Assembly (NCBI GenBank): GCA_025602905.1
Contig: JAHLKI010000026.1
Span: 248,001 to 312,000 of the forward strand
Reading direction: 5' to 3'
DNA length: 64,000 nucleotides
Source of the DNA: Phlyctochytrium arcticum
Lineage: Eukaryota; Chytridiomycota; Chytridiomycetes; Chytridiales; Chytridiaceae
Below the pieces are notes generated by a model. The model made no database searches. It worked only from the letters and a program-made list of their open reading frames with translations, and was not told where the DNA came from. Within the stretch, counting starts at the first letter, position 1, and every line of letters starts with the position of its first letter. Positions 30,952 through 41,721 of this stretch are shown here, piece after piece. Both the position numbers and the translations under genes were made by a program.

Positions 30952-33223
30952 ATGCAAGCATCGCGTAGAGTCCTGTACCGGCCGCCTGGCGTCGTCCTTC
31001 GTCGAAGCACTCCGTCCTGCCGCTCACTTTCTACCCTATTCCCATCACCCCCCACACCCTCACGGCCGCAGAACATTATAGAAAAAGTCGTCCAGCGCTA
31101 TGCAGTTGATCTTCCGAGCCCCGAGCACCGCGTCAGTCAAGGAGATTTTGTCAGTATCCAGCCAGAACATGTCATGACACATGACAATACTGCAGCCGTA
31201 ATGAGCAAGTAGGTTTGCGTGCACCACTCCTGGGGAAGGGCCGCTGCTAACGCTACGGTAAATCAGGTTCCAGAGTATCGGGGCAGCTCAGTTTCGGAAT
31301 CCGCGACAGGCAGTGTTTACCCTGGACCATGATGTTCAAAACAAGACTGAAAAGGTGGGTGCTCATCACTTTCTACCAAACTATGTACTGTTCTCACTCG
31401 CGACAATAACAAATTTGCAGAATTTGAAGAAATACCAGTCCATTGCGCAGTTTGCAGCCCACCACAAGGTGGACTTTTACCCCGCTGGCCGCGGAATTGG
31501 TCACCAAATTCTGATAGAGGAAGGTTATGCATTCCCCTACTCGCTCACTGTTGCGTCCGACTCTCATTCCAACATGTATGGTGGAATCGGATCGTTGGGC
31601 ACGCCGATTGTGCGAACCGATGCCGCTGCCATATGGGCCACAGGCCGTACGTGGTGGCAGATCCCACCCGTAGCTCAAGTGGAGTTTCTCAACGCGCTCC
31701 GTCCGGGCGTGACTGGCAAGGACGTGATTGTGACACTCTGTGGGCTTTTCAACAATGACGAAGTTCTTAACACCGCCATTGAGTTTGTGGGAAGTGAGCA
31801 AGGAATGAAGGCACTATCGGTCGACGACCGCCTGACAATCGCAAACATGACCACGGAATGGGGGGCATTGGCGGGAGTGTTTCCGGTGGACGAAGTGACA
31901 ATAACGTGGCTCAAGAATCGTGCTGCGCGGTTGGCCCTCAGTGGTCCAACTAAGCATGCGCGAATTAACGCAGAACGAATTGCGTCTATCGAGAAACACC
32001 CACTCCGTGCAGACCCGGGCGCATTTTACGCCAAGCATTTGACTTTGGACTTGGCGACGGTGACTCCGTATGTCTCGGGCCCCAACTCGGTCAAAGTAGC
32101 TACATCTCTCGCCGAACTTGAAAGTCAAAACATTCCCATCCAAAAGGCATACCTCCTTTCATGTGTCAATTCGCGTGCGTCTGATTTGCGTGCTGCTGCG
32201 GAGGTTCTGAAGGGTAAACACGTTGCCCCTGGTGTCGAATTTTATATTGCAGCGGCTTCGAGTCAGGTGCAAAAGGATGTGGAAGCTAGTGGGGATTGGG
32301 CCACTCTGTTGAAGGCTGGCGCTCGACCCCTACCGGCGGGCTGTGGTCCATGCATTGGTCTGGGAACCGGTTTGCTGAAGGACGGAGAAGTTGGCATCTC
32401 GGCCACAAATCGAAATTACAAGGGTCGAATGGGATCGCCGCTTGCTCAAGCCTATCTTTCTTCACCGGCAGTAGTAGCCGCCTCTGCGGTAGCTGGTCGA
32501 ATCTGTGGAGTAGAGAGCCTAAATAACCTTTCCAAATCTGTGAGAATCTCTACATCTTCTCCTCAGACTGTTCAAAAACCGGCAATCTCCTATACTGAAA
32601 ACACTCCGCAATCAACCACTACAGGCGCTACGTCTGCCTCCTCCTCAAATACAGTACCTGGCTTTTCCGCAACGCACGCCGGCGAAATAGTGTTTTGCAA
32701 TGCAGACAATCTCAACACGGACGGTATCTACCCTGGCAAATACACATATCAAGATGATATTTCTCCGACCAAAATGGCACAGGTGGTCATGGAGAATTAT
32801 GATGCTCAATTTGCTGCGCTAGTGAAACCAAATGACATTCTTGTCTGTGGGTTTAATTTCGGAACAGGGTCATCAAGGGAGCAAGCTGCAACGGCGTTGC
32901 TCTACGCCGGCATCAAAGTTGTGCTAGCCGGGTCCTTTTCAGAGACGTTCAAGCGGAATGCCATCAACAACGGGTTGATTGTACTGGAAGCCCCACAATT
33001 GGTTCGTGCGTTGCAAAGCGCGTTCAAGGACGATGAGAATAAAGTCTTGACGCGGCGGACGGGATGGAACGCAAAAGCAGACTTGGTTGGGGGAGCATTG
33101 GACATTGGTGATCATGGCACATTTTCTATCCCCTCGGTTGGCAAGGCGGCGCAAGAATTGGTAGTGGAAGGAGGACTTGAGCAGTGGGTAAAGAACAGGA
33201 TTCAAGAGCCATCATCTCTGTAA
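30952..33223 (+). CDS. LYS4: Homoaconitase, mitochondrial (LYS4)
   Basis: Converts homocitrate/homoaconitate to homoisocitrate in the fungal alpha-aminoadipate lysine pathway. Exons 30952-31208, 31267-31354 and 31421-33223 join in phase to give 715 residues. The N-terminus is an Arg/Ser presequence ([20 protein letters not shown]). Conserved features are [84 protein letters not shown], and the Fe-S cysteines in [13 protein letters not shown] and [14 protein letters not shown]. The swivel domain has [20 protein letters not shown]. The second intron (66 bp) has no stop in frame, so unspliced translation would also read through. Complete and apparently functional. Confidence 0.94.
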
Positions 33224-33326
33224 CTTGTCAATTACATTATACACAAATTATTTGATAGTAGATAATACAACTACACACGCACGACCTAAAATCTGCACGC
33301 GCCAAATCCCCAACAACGAGTGACGC

Positions 33327-33930
33327 TCAAAGCTTCTTGCGTGCAGCGCCATCGACACCGGGCTTTCCTCGGTTGTTCCACCAGACGGACAGCGTAATGC
33401 TTCCTGCATAAGCAACCCAAGCGGCATACGGTACCATGAGCCATCCAGCAACTTCATCGATCGCGCCAAACTCGCGCGCGGTTGCAATCACAGTGCCGAG
33501 TAAAGCAACAATGTCCAGGCTGGCCAGACCAAGTTGGTGGACGCCAAAGAAAAGAGGAGTCCAAGCCATGTTCAGAGCGAGTTGCGCGGCATAGAGGCGT
33601 AATGGAGTAGTGACATCCAGGAAGGGGTGGAGCTGGCCTTGACGGTAAACGCGGTAAGATGCGTATCCCATACCGGTGTAAAGCGCCGTCCAGACCTTGA
33701 TCAACACATGAGTTTTCTTGAATTTCAGCCTATCATTGATAATCACTCACCGGTGCAAATACCCAGTTTGGCGGCGTCCAAGACGGCTTATTCACAGTCG
33801 GGTACCAGGTCTTGATAGATGATTTAGTGACCAATCCGCTTCCGATTCCCAAGATCAGCGGTGTGCCGACGGCCACGATCAGCGGGCGGTTGATGAGCGA
33901 CAGCACCGAGGTTGATTCTCCGTAGGACAT
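33327..33930 (-). CDS. TspO/MBR family protein (translocator protein)
   Basis: Tryptophan-rich five-helix membrane protein binding tetrapyrroles or sterols, usually in the outer mitochondrial membrane of eukaryotes. Two exons: the first (start 33930) ends WYPTVNKPSWTPPNWVFAP at a GTGAGT donor. The second begins VWTALYTGMGYASYRVYRQG and continues YAAQLALNMAWTPLFFGVHQ and VPYAAWVAYAGSITLSVWW. The family motifs W-Y-x2-L/V-x-K-P-x-W-x-P-P, A-P-x-W-x-x-L-Y-x-x-M-G-x-A and A-W-x-P-L-F-F are all present. Ends GVDGAARKKL. Confidence 0.93.
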
Positions 33931-34127
33931 GGTTGTATATAGTAGGGTATGCGTTTGAAAGTTGAAGATGAGGAGGAGGAAAACGGAGGAGGATTTCGGC
34001 GCATTTGATGACCTCACGGCCCGGTTGTAACCGATGATATCGGAGCCTGAGATCGGCCAATTTCAGCAGAGTCATCAGAGATCTCAAAACATTTCATGAA
34101 GCAAGGCCCGAGGAAATCCCACATAAA

Positions 34128-35382
34128 ATGAATAAGAAGGAGAAGCGAAAAGTAGATCCGGTCTGGAGTTTAGTAGGAGGGGGCATCTCAGGGTTGGCAA
34201 CCTGTGTTCTGTTGCAGCCGCTCGACCTGGTAAGGCAACTCCAGGTGTCATTTGCAGTACTGGGCAATCCCCGAGCTGACAGTAGCAGTAATAGGTCAAG
34301 ACGGTATGTCCCGCTCAGTCGCCTCAAATGAAAAGGAATAGTATTGAAATGATGGCACCATGATAGAGATTACAGCAAGATTTGCAGTCAAGGCAGAATT
34401 TGATTAAAACCGCACCCACATTACACCTACCATCTATACCGATTGCGGCAGGCCAATCATGCAAAGGATCTATACCATTACCGACTCATCCCCCCCTTAC
34501 CCTCCTCTCTACAGCCCGTACTGTAGTGCAAACCAATGGGTTGCCAGGGCTTTGGCGTGGCACTTGGCCAACCATCCTTCGCAACGTCCCCGGGACCGGG
34601 CTGTACTTTCTTGCGTTGGAAGAGCTGCGAAGAGTGTTACGGCATAGTGGGGTTGGAAATTCCCATCTGATCAATGTTTTTAGTGGAGGTGCGGCCCGCG
34701 TGGTATGTGTACCCTGCCTTCTCACGACCGACAACAACTACTCACTCTGTTGAAAAGGCCGTAGGTTACGTTCTGATGCCAATCACAGTCCTGAAAGTTC
34801 GGTTTGAAAGTAATTTATATAATTATCCCTCAATACCCTCTGGCATCCGCTCCATCATCCAGAAGGAGGGGGTCCGAGGATTATTTGCCGGATTCGGCGC
34901 AACCGCCATGCGGGATGCACCACATGCAGGGCTGTACGTCCTGTTTTACGAGTTTTCAAAGGGCAGGCTGCAGGGTATGCGTCCTCCTTTCACTTCCCAG
35001 TGCGTGAATACTGATTAACTCTCCTCCAGGGTTGACAAAGTATAACTCGGCTTACGATCCGTTTATTCACATGTTCTGCGGTATGCTGAGCGGCACGGCT
35101 GCTACGGTCATCACGAATCCTTTTGATGTTGTCAAGACGCGTATGCAGCTTCAGCCGTCAGTGTACAAAGACATGATTCAAAGTGGTCTCAAAATTGCTT
35201 CGGTATGGCCTTTTGAATTCTTGTTGTGCGTCGGCCATACTTAACGTCAGTTATAGGAAGAACATTTTCGAGGCTTTTTCGCAGGGATGTTGCCAAGATT
35301 GTTACGCAAGAGTTTTAGCTCGGCTATTACGTGGACTATCTACGAAGAAGTATTGCGCTATGGGCGTAATGATACAGCATAA
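34128..35382 (+). CDS. HEM25: Mitochondrial glycine carrier (SLC25A38 / HEM25)
   Basis: Inner-membrane carrier importing glycine for heme synthesis in yeast and animals. Starts [20 protein letters not shown], with first carrier signature PLDLVR. The donor is best placed after CAG (GTGTCA), joined to SRQNLIK. Then come [26 protein letters not shown] with an intron, second signature [31 protein letters not shown], third signature [12 protein letters not shown] and, after a last intron, [20 protein letters not shown] and [10 protein letters not shown]. Three repeats of about 100 residues are complete. Exact first splice site is uncertain (GTAAGG 13 nt upstream is an alternative). Confidence 0.85.
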
Positions 35383-35571
35383 CATACCGACTGATGCATT
35401 GTAAATAGCGTAGACTAGATGGGTGTTGATATTAGGCAAGAGTGGAGCTGTCACTTCACAAACACATTAAATAAACTATGGTTCAAACCAAGACTACTAT
35501 GTACAAAATGTCGCCACTCTGAGGGACGAAGCGCCATTCTTAAACGGCTGAAGATTACCTATTCCTTAGAA

Positions 35572-36568
35572 CTAGACCAGTTCCACCTTTCCGTCCTCAA
35601 TCAAATTCTTCACGGCGCTATACCGCAGAATGTACTGATCACCAGCATTCATCTCGATTGTGTCCTTACTATTTGAGTTACCGACGATCAGAAACGAGAA
35701 AACGGGCATGAGACGGGGTTTATGAATACGAACCTGTACGCCAAGTGAAAGGCTCCTATTGACTGCTGAACGCGGATAATAACGGAATCATCCAAATCTG
35801 GTTTGCTCACTATAGCACACGGTCAAACAAGAGATGTGCGCATGTTTTGGCTGTTGATCCCCTTACCCATGTGCAAATCTCCAGCGTCATCATCCAAGCG
35901 TTTCAAAAAAGACGGGAAATCGGAAAGACAACTTTTGGTATAATGGGCTTCCAAGATCTCTTGGAATCTAAGAAAAGTCGAATCAATGGCCTGCGAGCAA
36001 AAGGCTGTACACGTCGTCCAATTATGTACTTTTCACAGAATATAATCTCTTCCTCGGATAGTCGAGACCGGGAGGATTCATCGCGTAGTAGATGTAATGG
36101 GTGTTGTTGGATCTAGAACGCAATCTAAATATGTCGAGAATTTTGGAGTATAAACAAAAATTCCGCAAAATGTTTTACCTTGACGAGTCGAGTTCGGAGA
36201 TATCCTCGGATGACAAACTTGATGCGCTCCATTTCTTGTTGATAAAGCACGACGAGGAATGCCTTGTCGGGGTCATCATCATCACGGCCAGGCTCTATAT
36301 TCTCCGTCTATATATCCCAACCGGTAAGTTTACTACAACAAGTACATTACCAGTCGTGAGAGTTTACCTGGGCGTTCAGCATCTCAATCAGTTGTGATAC
36401 GAGCATGTCTTGGTACTGCAAGATCTCGGGAGCACATCGTTCATTCATCCACCAAGTCGTCAAGGAGGCGACATCGTCGTTAAAGTAAGGATCGGCGAGC
36501 GGCGCGCTACTTGAGTCCAAAAGTGCGTCAATGTCAATATCCATGGGGGAGTCCTCCGAGGTGAGCAT
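35572..36568 (-). CDS. SLD5: GINS complex subunit SLD5
   Basis: GINS subunit of the CMG replicative helicase. The exon from 36568 gives MLTSEDSPMDIDIDALL and TWWMNERCAPEILQYQDMLV. Later exons give AFLVVLYQQEMERIKFVIRG, YLRTRLVK joined to IQQHPLHLL (acceptor TTCTAG), RLSEEEIIFCEK joined to FQEILEAHYTKSCLSDFP, then VSKPDLDDSVIIRVQQSIG. The last exon is SKDTIEMNAGDQYILRYSAV, KNLIEDGKVELV and stop (35572-35574). This order A-domain, then small B-domain ending 'RYS-x2-x-LI-x-x-G-x-VEL', is diagnostic for Sld5. Six short introns. An upstream in-frame ATG (36676) would add 36 unconserved residues. Confidence 0.9.
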
Positions 36569-37573
36569 GCTGCCCGGGTTGTTGACGGTCAGTTCGTGGT
36601 TTACTGTACGTTCGTTCGGTGAAAAGTAGGTGGGGAATGTTGGCACTGTCTTCAGTTGAAAGTTGAATTGATTCAAATTTCAAAGGTTGTCAAATGTTGA
36701 TTTACATCATTTCTGTACAAATTGAGTTTTGTCATGCAATTGACGCAAACTCCGCTCCGCTTTCCCACGCCCTTGCGGACCCTTCCACTTTTTTGCAAAA
36801 CTTGGAGGAGCCCGGTAATATGAAAATCGTACAAACACACTTGGTTGAGAAGTCTAAAGGGTGGTAGCCGTGAGGATATAAATGGATAGCACATCTCTTC
36901 CCTTATAGTTGTTCTGTGAGCTCCAAAACTTTCGCCGTTGGGCCCGTGCTAGCTCGCAGCCAATGTTGACTCTATGGAGTCGTTAGTTGCTAGGCTAGTC
37001 GGCCCACATAGAAGATATTGGGGTTGGCATGAAGGAGGCGAATGAAGTGCTTCCTGCCTCTGCATGTGGCATGATTGATCTGGTATAGAGAAGGGCTGCA
37101 GGTACATCGGCTCACAAAGCCAAGAGCTTTTAGTGTTCCGAGCCTCTATCGCGATTCCCCATTTACGGAGAGAGCGCTGCTTCCCAGACCCCATGGTCCC
37201 ACCTTAGTTTCACGGCTAACGCGCCGGTCTCCTTCCGTCTGAAATGCATTCGTGATACACTACCGACAGGCGAGGTCAATGAATTTTAGGAGTAATACAC
37301 TAACTATTCGTGAAATTTGTTGATGTGAAGCGTGTATTAAGTTAAGAGTCAGTTCCTGCAGAGTTCAGCACGGATTCATACAAAGTGTGAATGGGTCGTC
37401 TAACATTTTGATCGCCCACAATTCACATTCCCTGAGTGCGGAGAGAATGGATAGATCTAACCAGTCAAATTTGTGAGAGGTATGTTCAGGGTATGGAAAT
37501 TTACTACGGACTTCAAAACGGTCGGATTAGTGAGTGGCGAGGATAAACAAACGGCATCAAGCATGGAACATAC
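36569..37573. other. Intergenic region
   Basis: About 1 kb upstream of SLD5. Short frames at 36673-36894 and 36949-37194 on the minus strand have no recognisable features. No repeat or RNA gene was seen. Confidence 0.45.
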
Positions 37574-37952
37574 TTATGCATCGTCAAGCAGTTCACCGGT
37601 GCCCAGCATTCGAGCTAGAGATGCACTAGCTGACATTGCAGCGGACAGGCGAGTCGGTATCTAGAATAACTATCATATCAGTCAAAGACACGGGGTAAAT
37701 TACGCTCGCACGTACGGAAGTGAGAGAAGAGGATGCTTGCAGCTCGGCAGGGAAAGGAGCGGTTGGAGTAGATGAAGAGGATGATCCGGCTGAGGAGTTG
37801 GGCGAGGAAGTGGACGGTTTGGGTGATGGAGGGACATGGGTGCCAAATGTACGGCGGGATTCGGAGGAGCTAGGTTGGGACGTTTTTCGTGCTGATGCTG
37901 TTCGAAGTCGCACTGGGATCCCCCCGAGTTTACGTACGTTGTGCAGTCGCAT
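37574..37952 (-). CDS. Hypothetical small Ser/Pro-rich protein
   Basis: A plausible two-exon gene: exon 1 starts MRLHNVRKLGGIPVRLRTAS, an Arg-rich, acid-poor N-terminus like a mitochondrial presequence. It continues with low-complexity Ser/Pro (SPKPSTSSPNSSAG). The GTGCGA donor near 37708, leaving one base, can join acceptor TCAG near 37639 to give SASLARMLGTGELLDDA and stop (37574-37576). I do not recognise it. Divergent from SF3B6. Low-complexity composition means it could be spurious. Confidence 0.35.
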
Positions 37953-38259
37953 TATGTTGAACTTTGATTCCAGGATCTAGTGGTGGAGTGGTGTGAGGTG
38001 TTCACCGTTTTCGAAATTTCCAGCCTTGGGAGAGATGATGTTCCAAACCTCCGTTACCACGCCAACAACGCACGTACGTTTTGCGCAGTCATTCAAACTT
38101 GCGTTCAGGTTCAGTCTGAATTTGGAAAGCTTGAGCATTCCGCAACTTGGATCTCAGTATATACCCCAAACCCACGAACCCATACAGTTTCTCAAGGCGA
38201 GCCCCCGTCCTTTACATCAAACCCTCAGCAAGTTTCCACCCCCGCATTTCACCCTCAAC

Positions 38260-38815
38260 ATGGCTATGGCAGCGAAAACTCGAGCGAATGGTATTGTCAA
38301 TTTACAATAGCTTTGGACCTCCTTTAGCTTTTTGAACTAATTTGATAATGTCTCGATATAGTCCGATTACCACCAGAAGTGAATCGGGTGCTGTTTGTTC
38401 GACATCTGCCTTTCAAAATCACACCGGAGGATATGTACGATCTCTTTGTAAGCAAACTCGATTGGGATGTACCTGGGCTACTGGATTTTAACCCAATTTT
38501 GCAGGGAAAGTACGGTCCAATACGACAAATACGAGTAGGAACTGCGCAGGATACAAGGGGCACGGCGTTTGTTGGTGCGTTATTTGCTCTTGAAATAGCA
38601 TGCTAGGTCGGAAAAACTAAATCTTGGTGACAGTGTTTGAAGATATTTTTGATGCCAAGGCTGCCTGTGATCACTTGAACGGTTTCAACATAATGGGACG
38701 ATACCTGGTTGTTCTATACCACTCCACAACAAAGGGACTGAAGAAACGGGATTTGGACAAGAAGGAGGCAGACATAAATGCCATGAAGCAAAAGTATGGA
38801 GTGGATGGTGACTAG
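38260..38815 (+). CDS. SF3B6: Splicing factor 3B subunit 6 (SF3b14/p14)
   Basis: U2 snRNP protein that contacts the branch-point adenosine together with SF3B1. Four exons: [10 protein letters not shown]; then [20 protein letters not shown] to [16 protein letters not shown] to [23 protein letters not shown] to stop at 38813-38815. RNP2 (LFVRHL) and RNP1-like (GTAFVVF) of the single RRM are assembled across the junctions. The C-terminal [16 protein letters not shown] and KYGVDGD match the family. The second intron (57 bp) is a multiple of three and stop-free in frame. Confidence 0.93.
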
Positions 38816-39327
38816 AAGGGGGGTTTTCAGGCGTGCAACAAGTGGCATGAAGAATGAACGGGGGACGTTAGGATCATGGGGTGTCGACAAACGACACATT
38901 ATACAGTTTGCGTTTGGGATTTTGGTTTTCTTAATTCGTAATTTTATCAACAGCACTTTGCATCATCAAAGTATCTGCAACTTTCTTGAGTTTCGGGGGG
39001 CAAGTCACTTCCTATCCAGCGAACGCGTTCTTGACTCGGAAAATGGGAACGAGCTGACAAACTCACGCCAATGGTTCTTCTACGCCCGATATGCAACCAG
39101 AAGTTGGCGGGTTGGATGTGTGGGAACGGTCTTGGTCAGCATTCGCATCGTCACACCTCTCGAGATCTTGTGCTTCTTAAAGCTAGTGGATAGATGGTAG
39201 TGATAGACGTATAATTAGGAAATTAAAACCGTGCACGACGATAAAATAAATTATGAAACAGGTATCTCACTCTGATTTGTACAAAGCAAGCCAAAAATAA
39301 GGTGAAGCGCCCCTTGATAGTGGGTTC
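38816..39327. other. Convergent intergenic region
   Basis: About 510 bp between converging 3' ends of SF3B6 and the transporter gene. A 134-codon plus-strand frame here starts inside SF3B6 and shows no family features. Confidence 0.5.
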
Positions 39328-41263
39328 TCAAACCACTAATCCCTTCACAGCAAACTCGCACAACAAGATTCCCAAGGTGGCAATCAGGACTGGTGGAGTC
39401 ATCATCATGCAGTATTTGAAAAACATGCCCTGCGACGTCGCTACGCCACGCTTGACCAGCAAGTCGTTCCACATAAGACCCGCCAGGCTACCCAAGAAAG
39501 TTAAATTTCCGCCCAGATTGGATCCCACAATGAGGGCAAACATGCCGCCTCGCCGCACGGATTCGATATCGCTCGCGGAAACGGCAGAAGCGACAAGGGT
39601 TGCTTGGAATTGTGGGTGGGCAAACACACGGGCGAACAGAATGGCCATGGGGAGATTGTTGAGCAAATTGCAGGCCAGCGTGGTCACAATCCCTGTGAAA
39701 AAGACGATGGGGACCATGTGACCGCCCAAGGAGAGCTTGGCCATGACGAACGCCACTCGGGCAGTCCAGCCTAAAGACGAGAGGGCCTCCACGAGGATAA
39801 ACATTCCAAAAGCGAAAGGGATGAGCTTCCAGGGGAGGCGGCGGGCAATCTGAGTAAAAGTGGGGAGGCGAACATGCCCTCGAGTGGACTTGATCTTTGG
39901 TTCAACGCCAGTTGCGTGAGCAGGTGCGAGACGGGTTTGACTGGTGGCGGGGAGGATGTCACGATTGGAAGAATTTCGCCTAGAAAGCGAAGGGTGAGTG
40001 GAGGACGATGATGGGAGCGATGTTTGGGACGTCATGGGTATGAATGCAGCGTCGCTTTTGAATGTGGAAACGCCTCCTAATCGGGCCGGTATCATTCCCT
40101 CATCATCCTCTTCAATCACAATCTGATCGTCCTCTCCAGTGGGGGGCCTGTTGGGATCTGTGTCCAAGTTGATAATTTCATGTCGGGATATCATTTCCTG
40201 TTGCGCTGGCGTAGAAGGTGGTGGTAGACGACCTGATTTCCATCGTATTGAATCTTGCACAACGTCCTTGATCACCATGAGAACCGCAAAGGGAAGGGTT
40301 AACTGCCAAATTGGCACTTTTGCCAGTAACGGAACGACCATTAGGGCAATCAGGCAGGCCAACAAGACGGCGGAGCCCATTGCTGCACCGAATTTGTCCT
40401 TAACCTGGTATTTCGCCTCTGCTTCTGGTGGTGGTGGTGGGATGCTGTCTGGAATGTGCTTTCGGAGAACCAAGAAACAGGCCGCGTACGCGACTAATAC
40501 GGCTACCACGGTTGGTAACATCATCCAAGCAGAATAACCCAAAAAGGTAATCCCATAAGATTCGGCGACGATGATGTTTGTCGGATTGCCAATATACAAC
40601 GCCATGGATGCAATATTGCATACAATAAATGTAGAAATCAAGAACGCTTTTGGGTTGGTCTAGGTGGGCGAATGACTTTAAGTCAGTTCCGTGCCGTGAT
40701 TAGATTGACTAGAGCTCCACAAACCTTGGTTTCCTGAGTCAAGTAGCACACAATAGGCGTCACTGTCAAGACTACCACATCGTTGGAGGTAAAAACTGTC
40801 AGGGTCATACTCAGAAGAAAAAGGTAGAGGAATAGGCGTGAGCCCGAAGATCCGCCTTTCTTTGCGACTTGAAAAGCAATGTAGGCAAAGAAGCCTGTGA
40901 CATCGATGGAAATGCATATGTAGGCTACGTTCTTCATCAGTCAATGCCTTTGCGTAGCAATTGTTGATGAAATAACTTACCCAGTGCAAAGATAAGAATG
41001 ACAACAGAATAAGGTTGAATGCCCTCTTCGGAACCTACGATACCATCCTTGAGCGGGGTGCCTCCAATAGAAGTGGTCGCCAACAAGAATAATATTCCAA
41101 TTATAGGAGCTGTAGCTATGTCAAGAGGAAAAGCGAGCCGACGGTGTCGCTTGTGACTATAACTGAAGGGTATTGGAATCTTTTGCGGACGAATGCAAAA
41201 GATGATCACGACGGCAAAGGTAATCAGACAAATCCAAGAGTAGACCGTTAATGGTTCCTGCAT
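39328..41263 (-). CDS. ArsB/NhaD-type ion transporter (arsenical-pump / citrate-transporter superfamily)
   Basis: Polytopic membrane protein. The start at 41263 gives MQEPLTVYSWICLITFAVVI; successive exons give PIIGILFLLATTSIGGTPLK, AYICISIDVTGFFAYIAFQV, LYLFLLSMTLTVFTSNDVVV, ISTFIVCNIASMALYIGNPT. The SNDVVV and GNPTN motifs are the substrate-site hairpins of the ion-transporter superfamily. A long hydrophilic cytosolic loop (about 40290-39890, Ser-rich) separates the halves. The second half repeats the pattern with TTLACNLLNNLPMAILFARV and GSNLGGNLTFLGSLAGLMWN. Ends FAVKGLVV. The substrate (arsenite, anion or proton exchange) cannot be told from sequence. Confidence 0.82.
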
Positions 41264-41721
41264 GTTGGGCGATAGCTGCTACTTGCGGTTGCTGCCCGCG
41301 GGATCTACTTCGAAGTGGTGATTAGTCCTCCCGGCTTTTTGGGCTGCTCTTGCTGCCACCGACGCAGATCAGCAACCTGATCAGCAACCGGCAGACCGCC
41401 CGTCCGCTGAATACTCGTCAAAGAAGACAAGATTTATAGGTAATAAATGCTCGGTAAAAACCATTTTGGTGACGGCCGCAACGCCGGGACGCCGGTTTGA
41501 TTGAGGTCACTCCAGGTCACTTTCACCGAGCCAGCTGGGCCTCCACAAAATTTAGCAGAAGATCGCACGACTTTCGAAAAAAATGTGAATAATGTAAGTG
41601 GTCAAAACAATACAAAACGAATATGTGAGTGGGGTAGGAGCAGACATGATGCCAAAAAGAAAAAAAGGGTAAAGGGGAGTGGTCAGGGAGTGGTAAACGC
41701 GTCGGCATACCAAATCATGCA
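41264..41721. promoter_or_regulatory. Intergenic: kinase 3' end to transporter promoter
   Basis: About 460 bp upstream of the transporter start. Reading frames here are shadows. No special motif was recognised. Confidence 0.4.

Noticed and set aside
31355..31420. Introns that are multiples of three and free of stops (LYS4 66 bp, SF3B6 57 bp, PRP4 60 bp), suggesting regulated retention
   Set aside because: With dozens of short introns, several stop-free 3n introns are expected by chance; the encoded insertions break conserved blocks.
39302..40537. Long plus-strand ORFs opposite the ArsB-like transporter
   Set aside because: Antisense shadows; the minus strand has continuous transmembrane pattern and family motifs.
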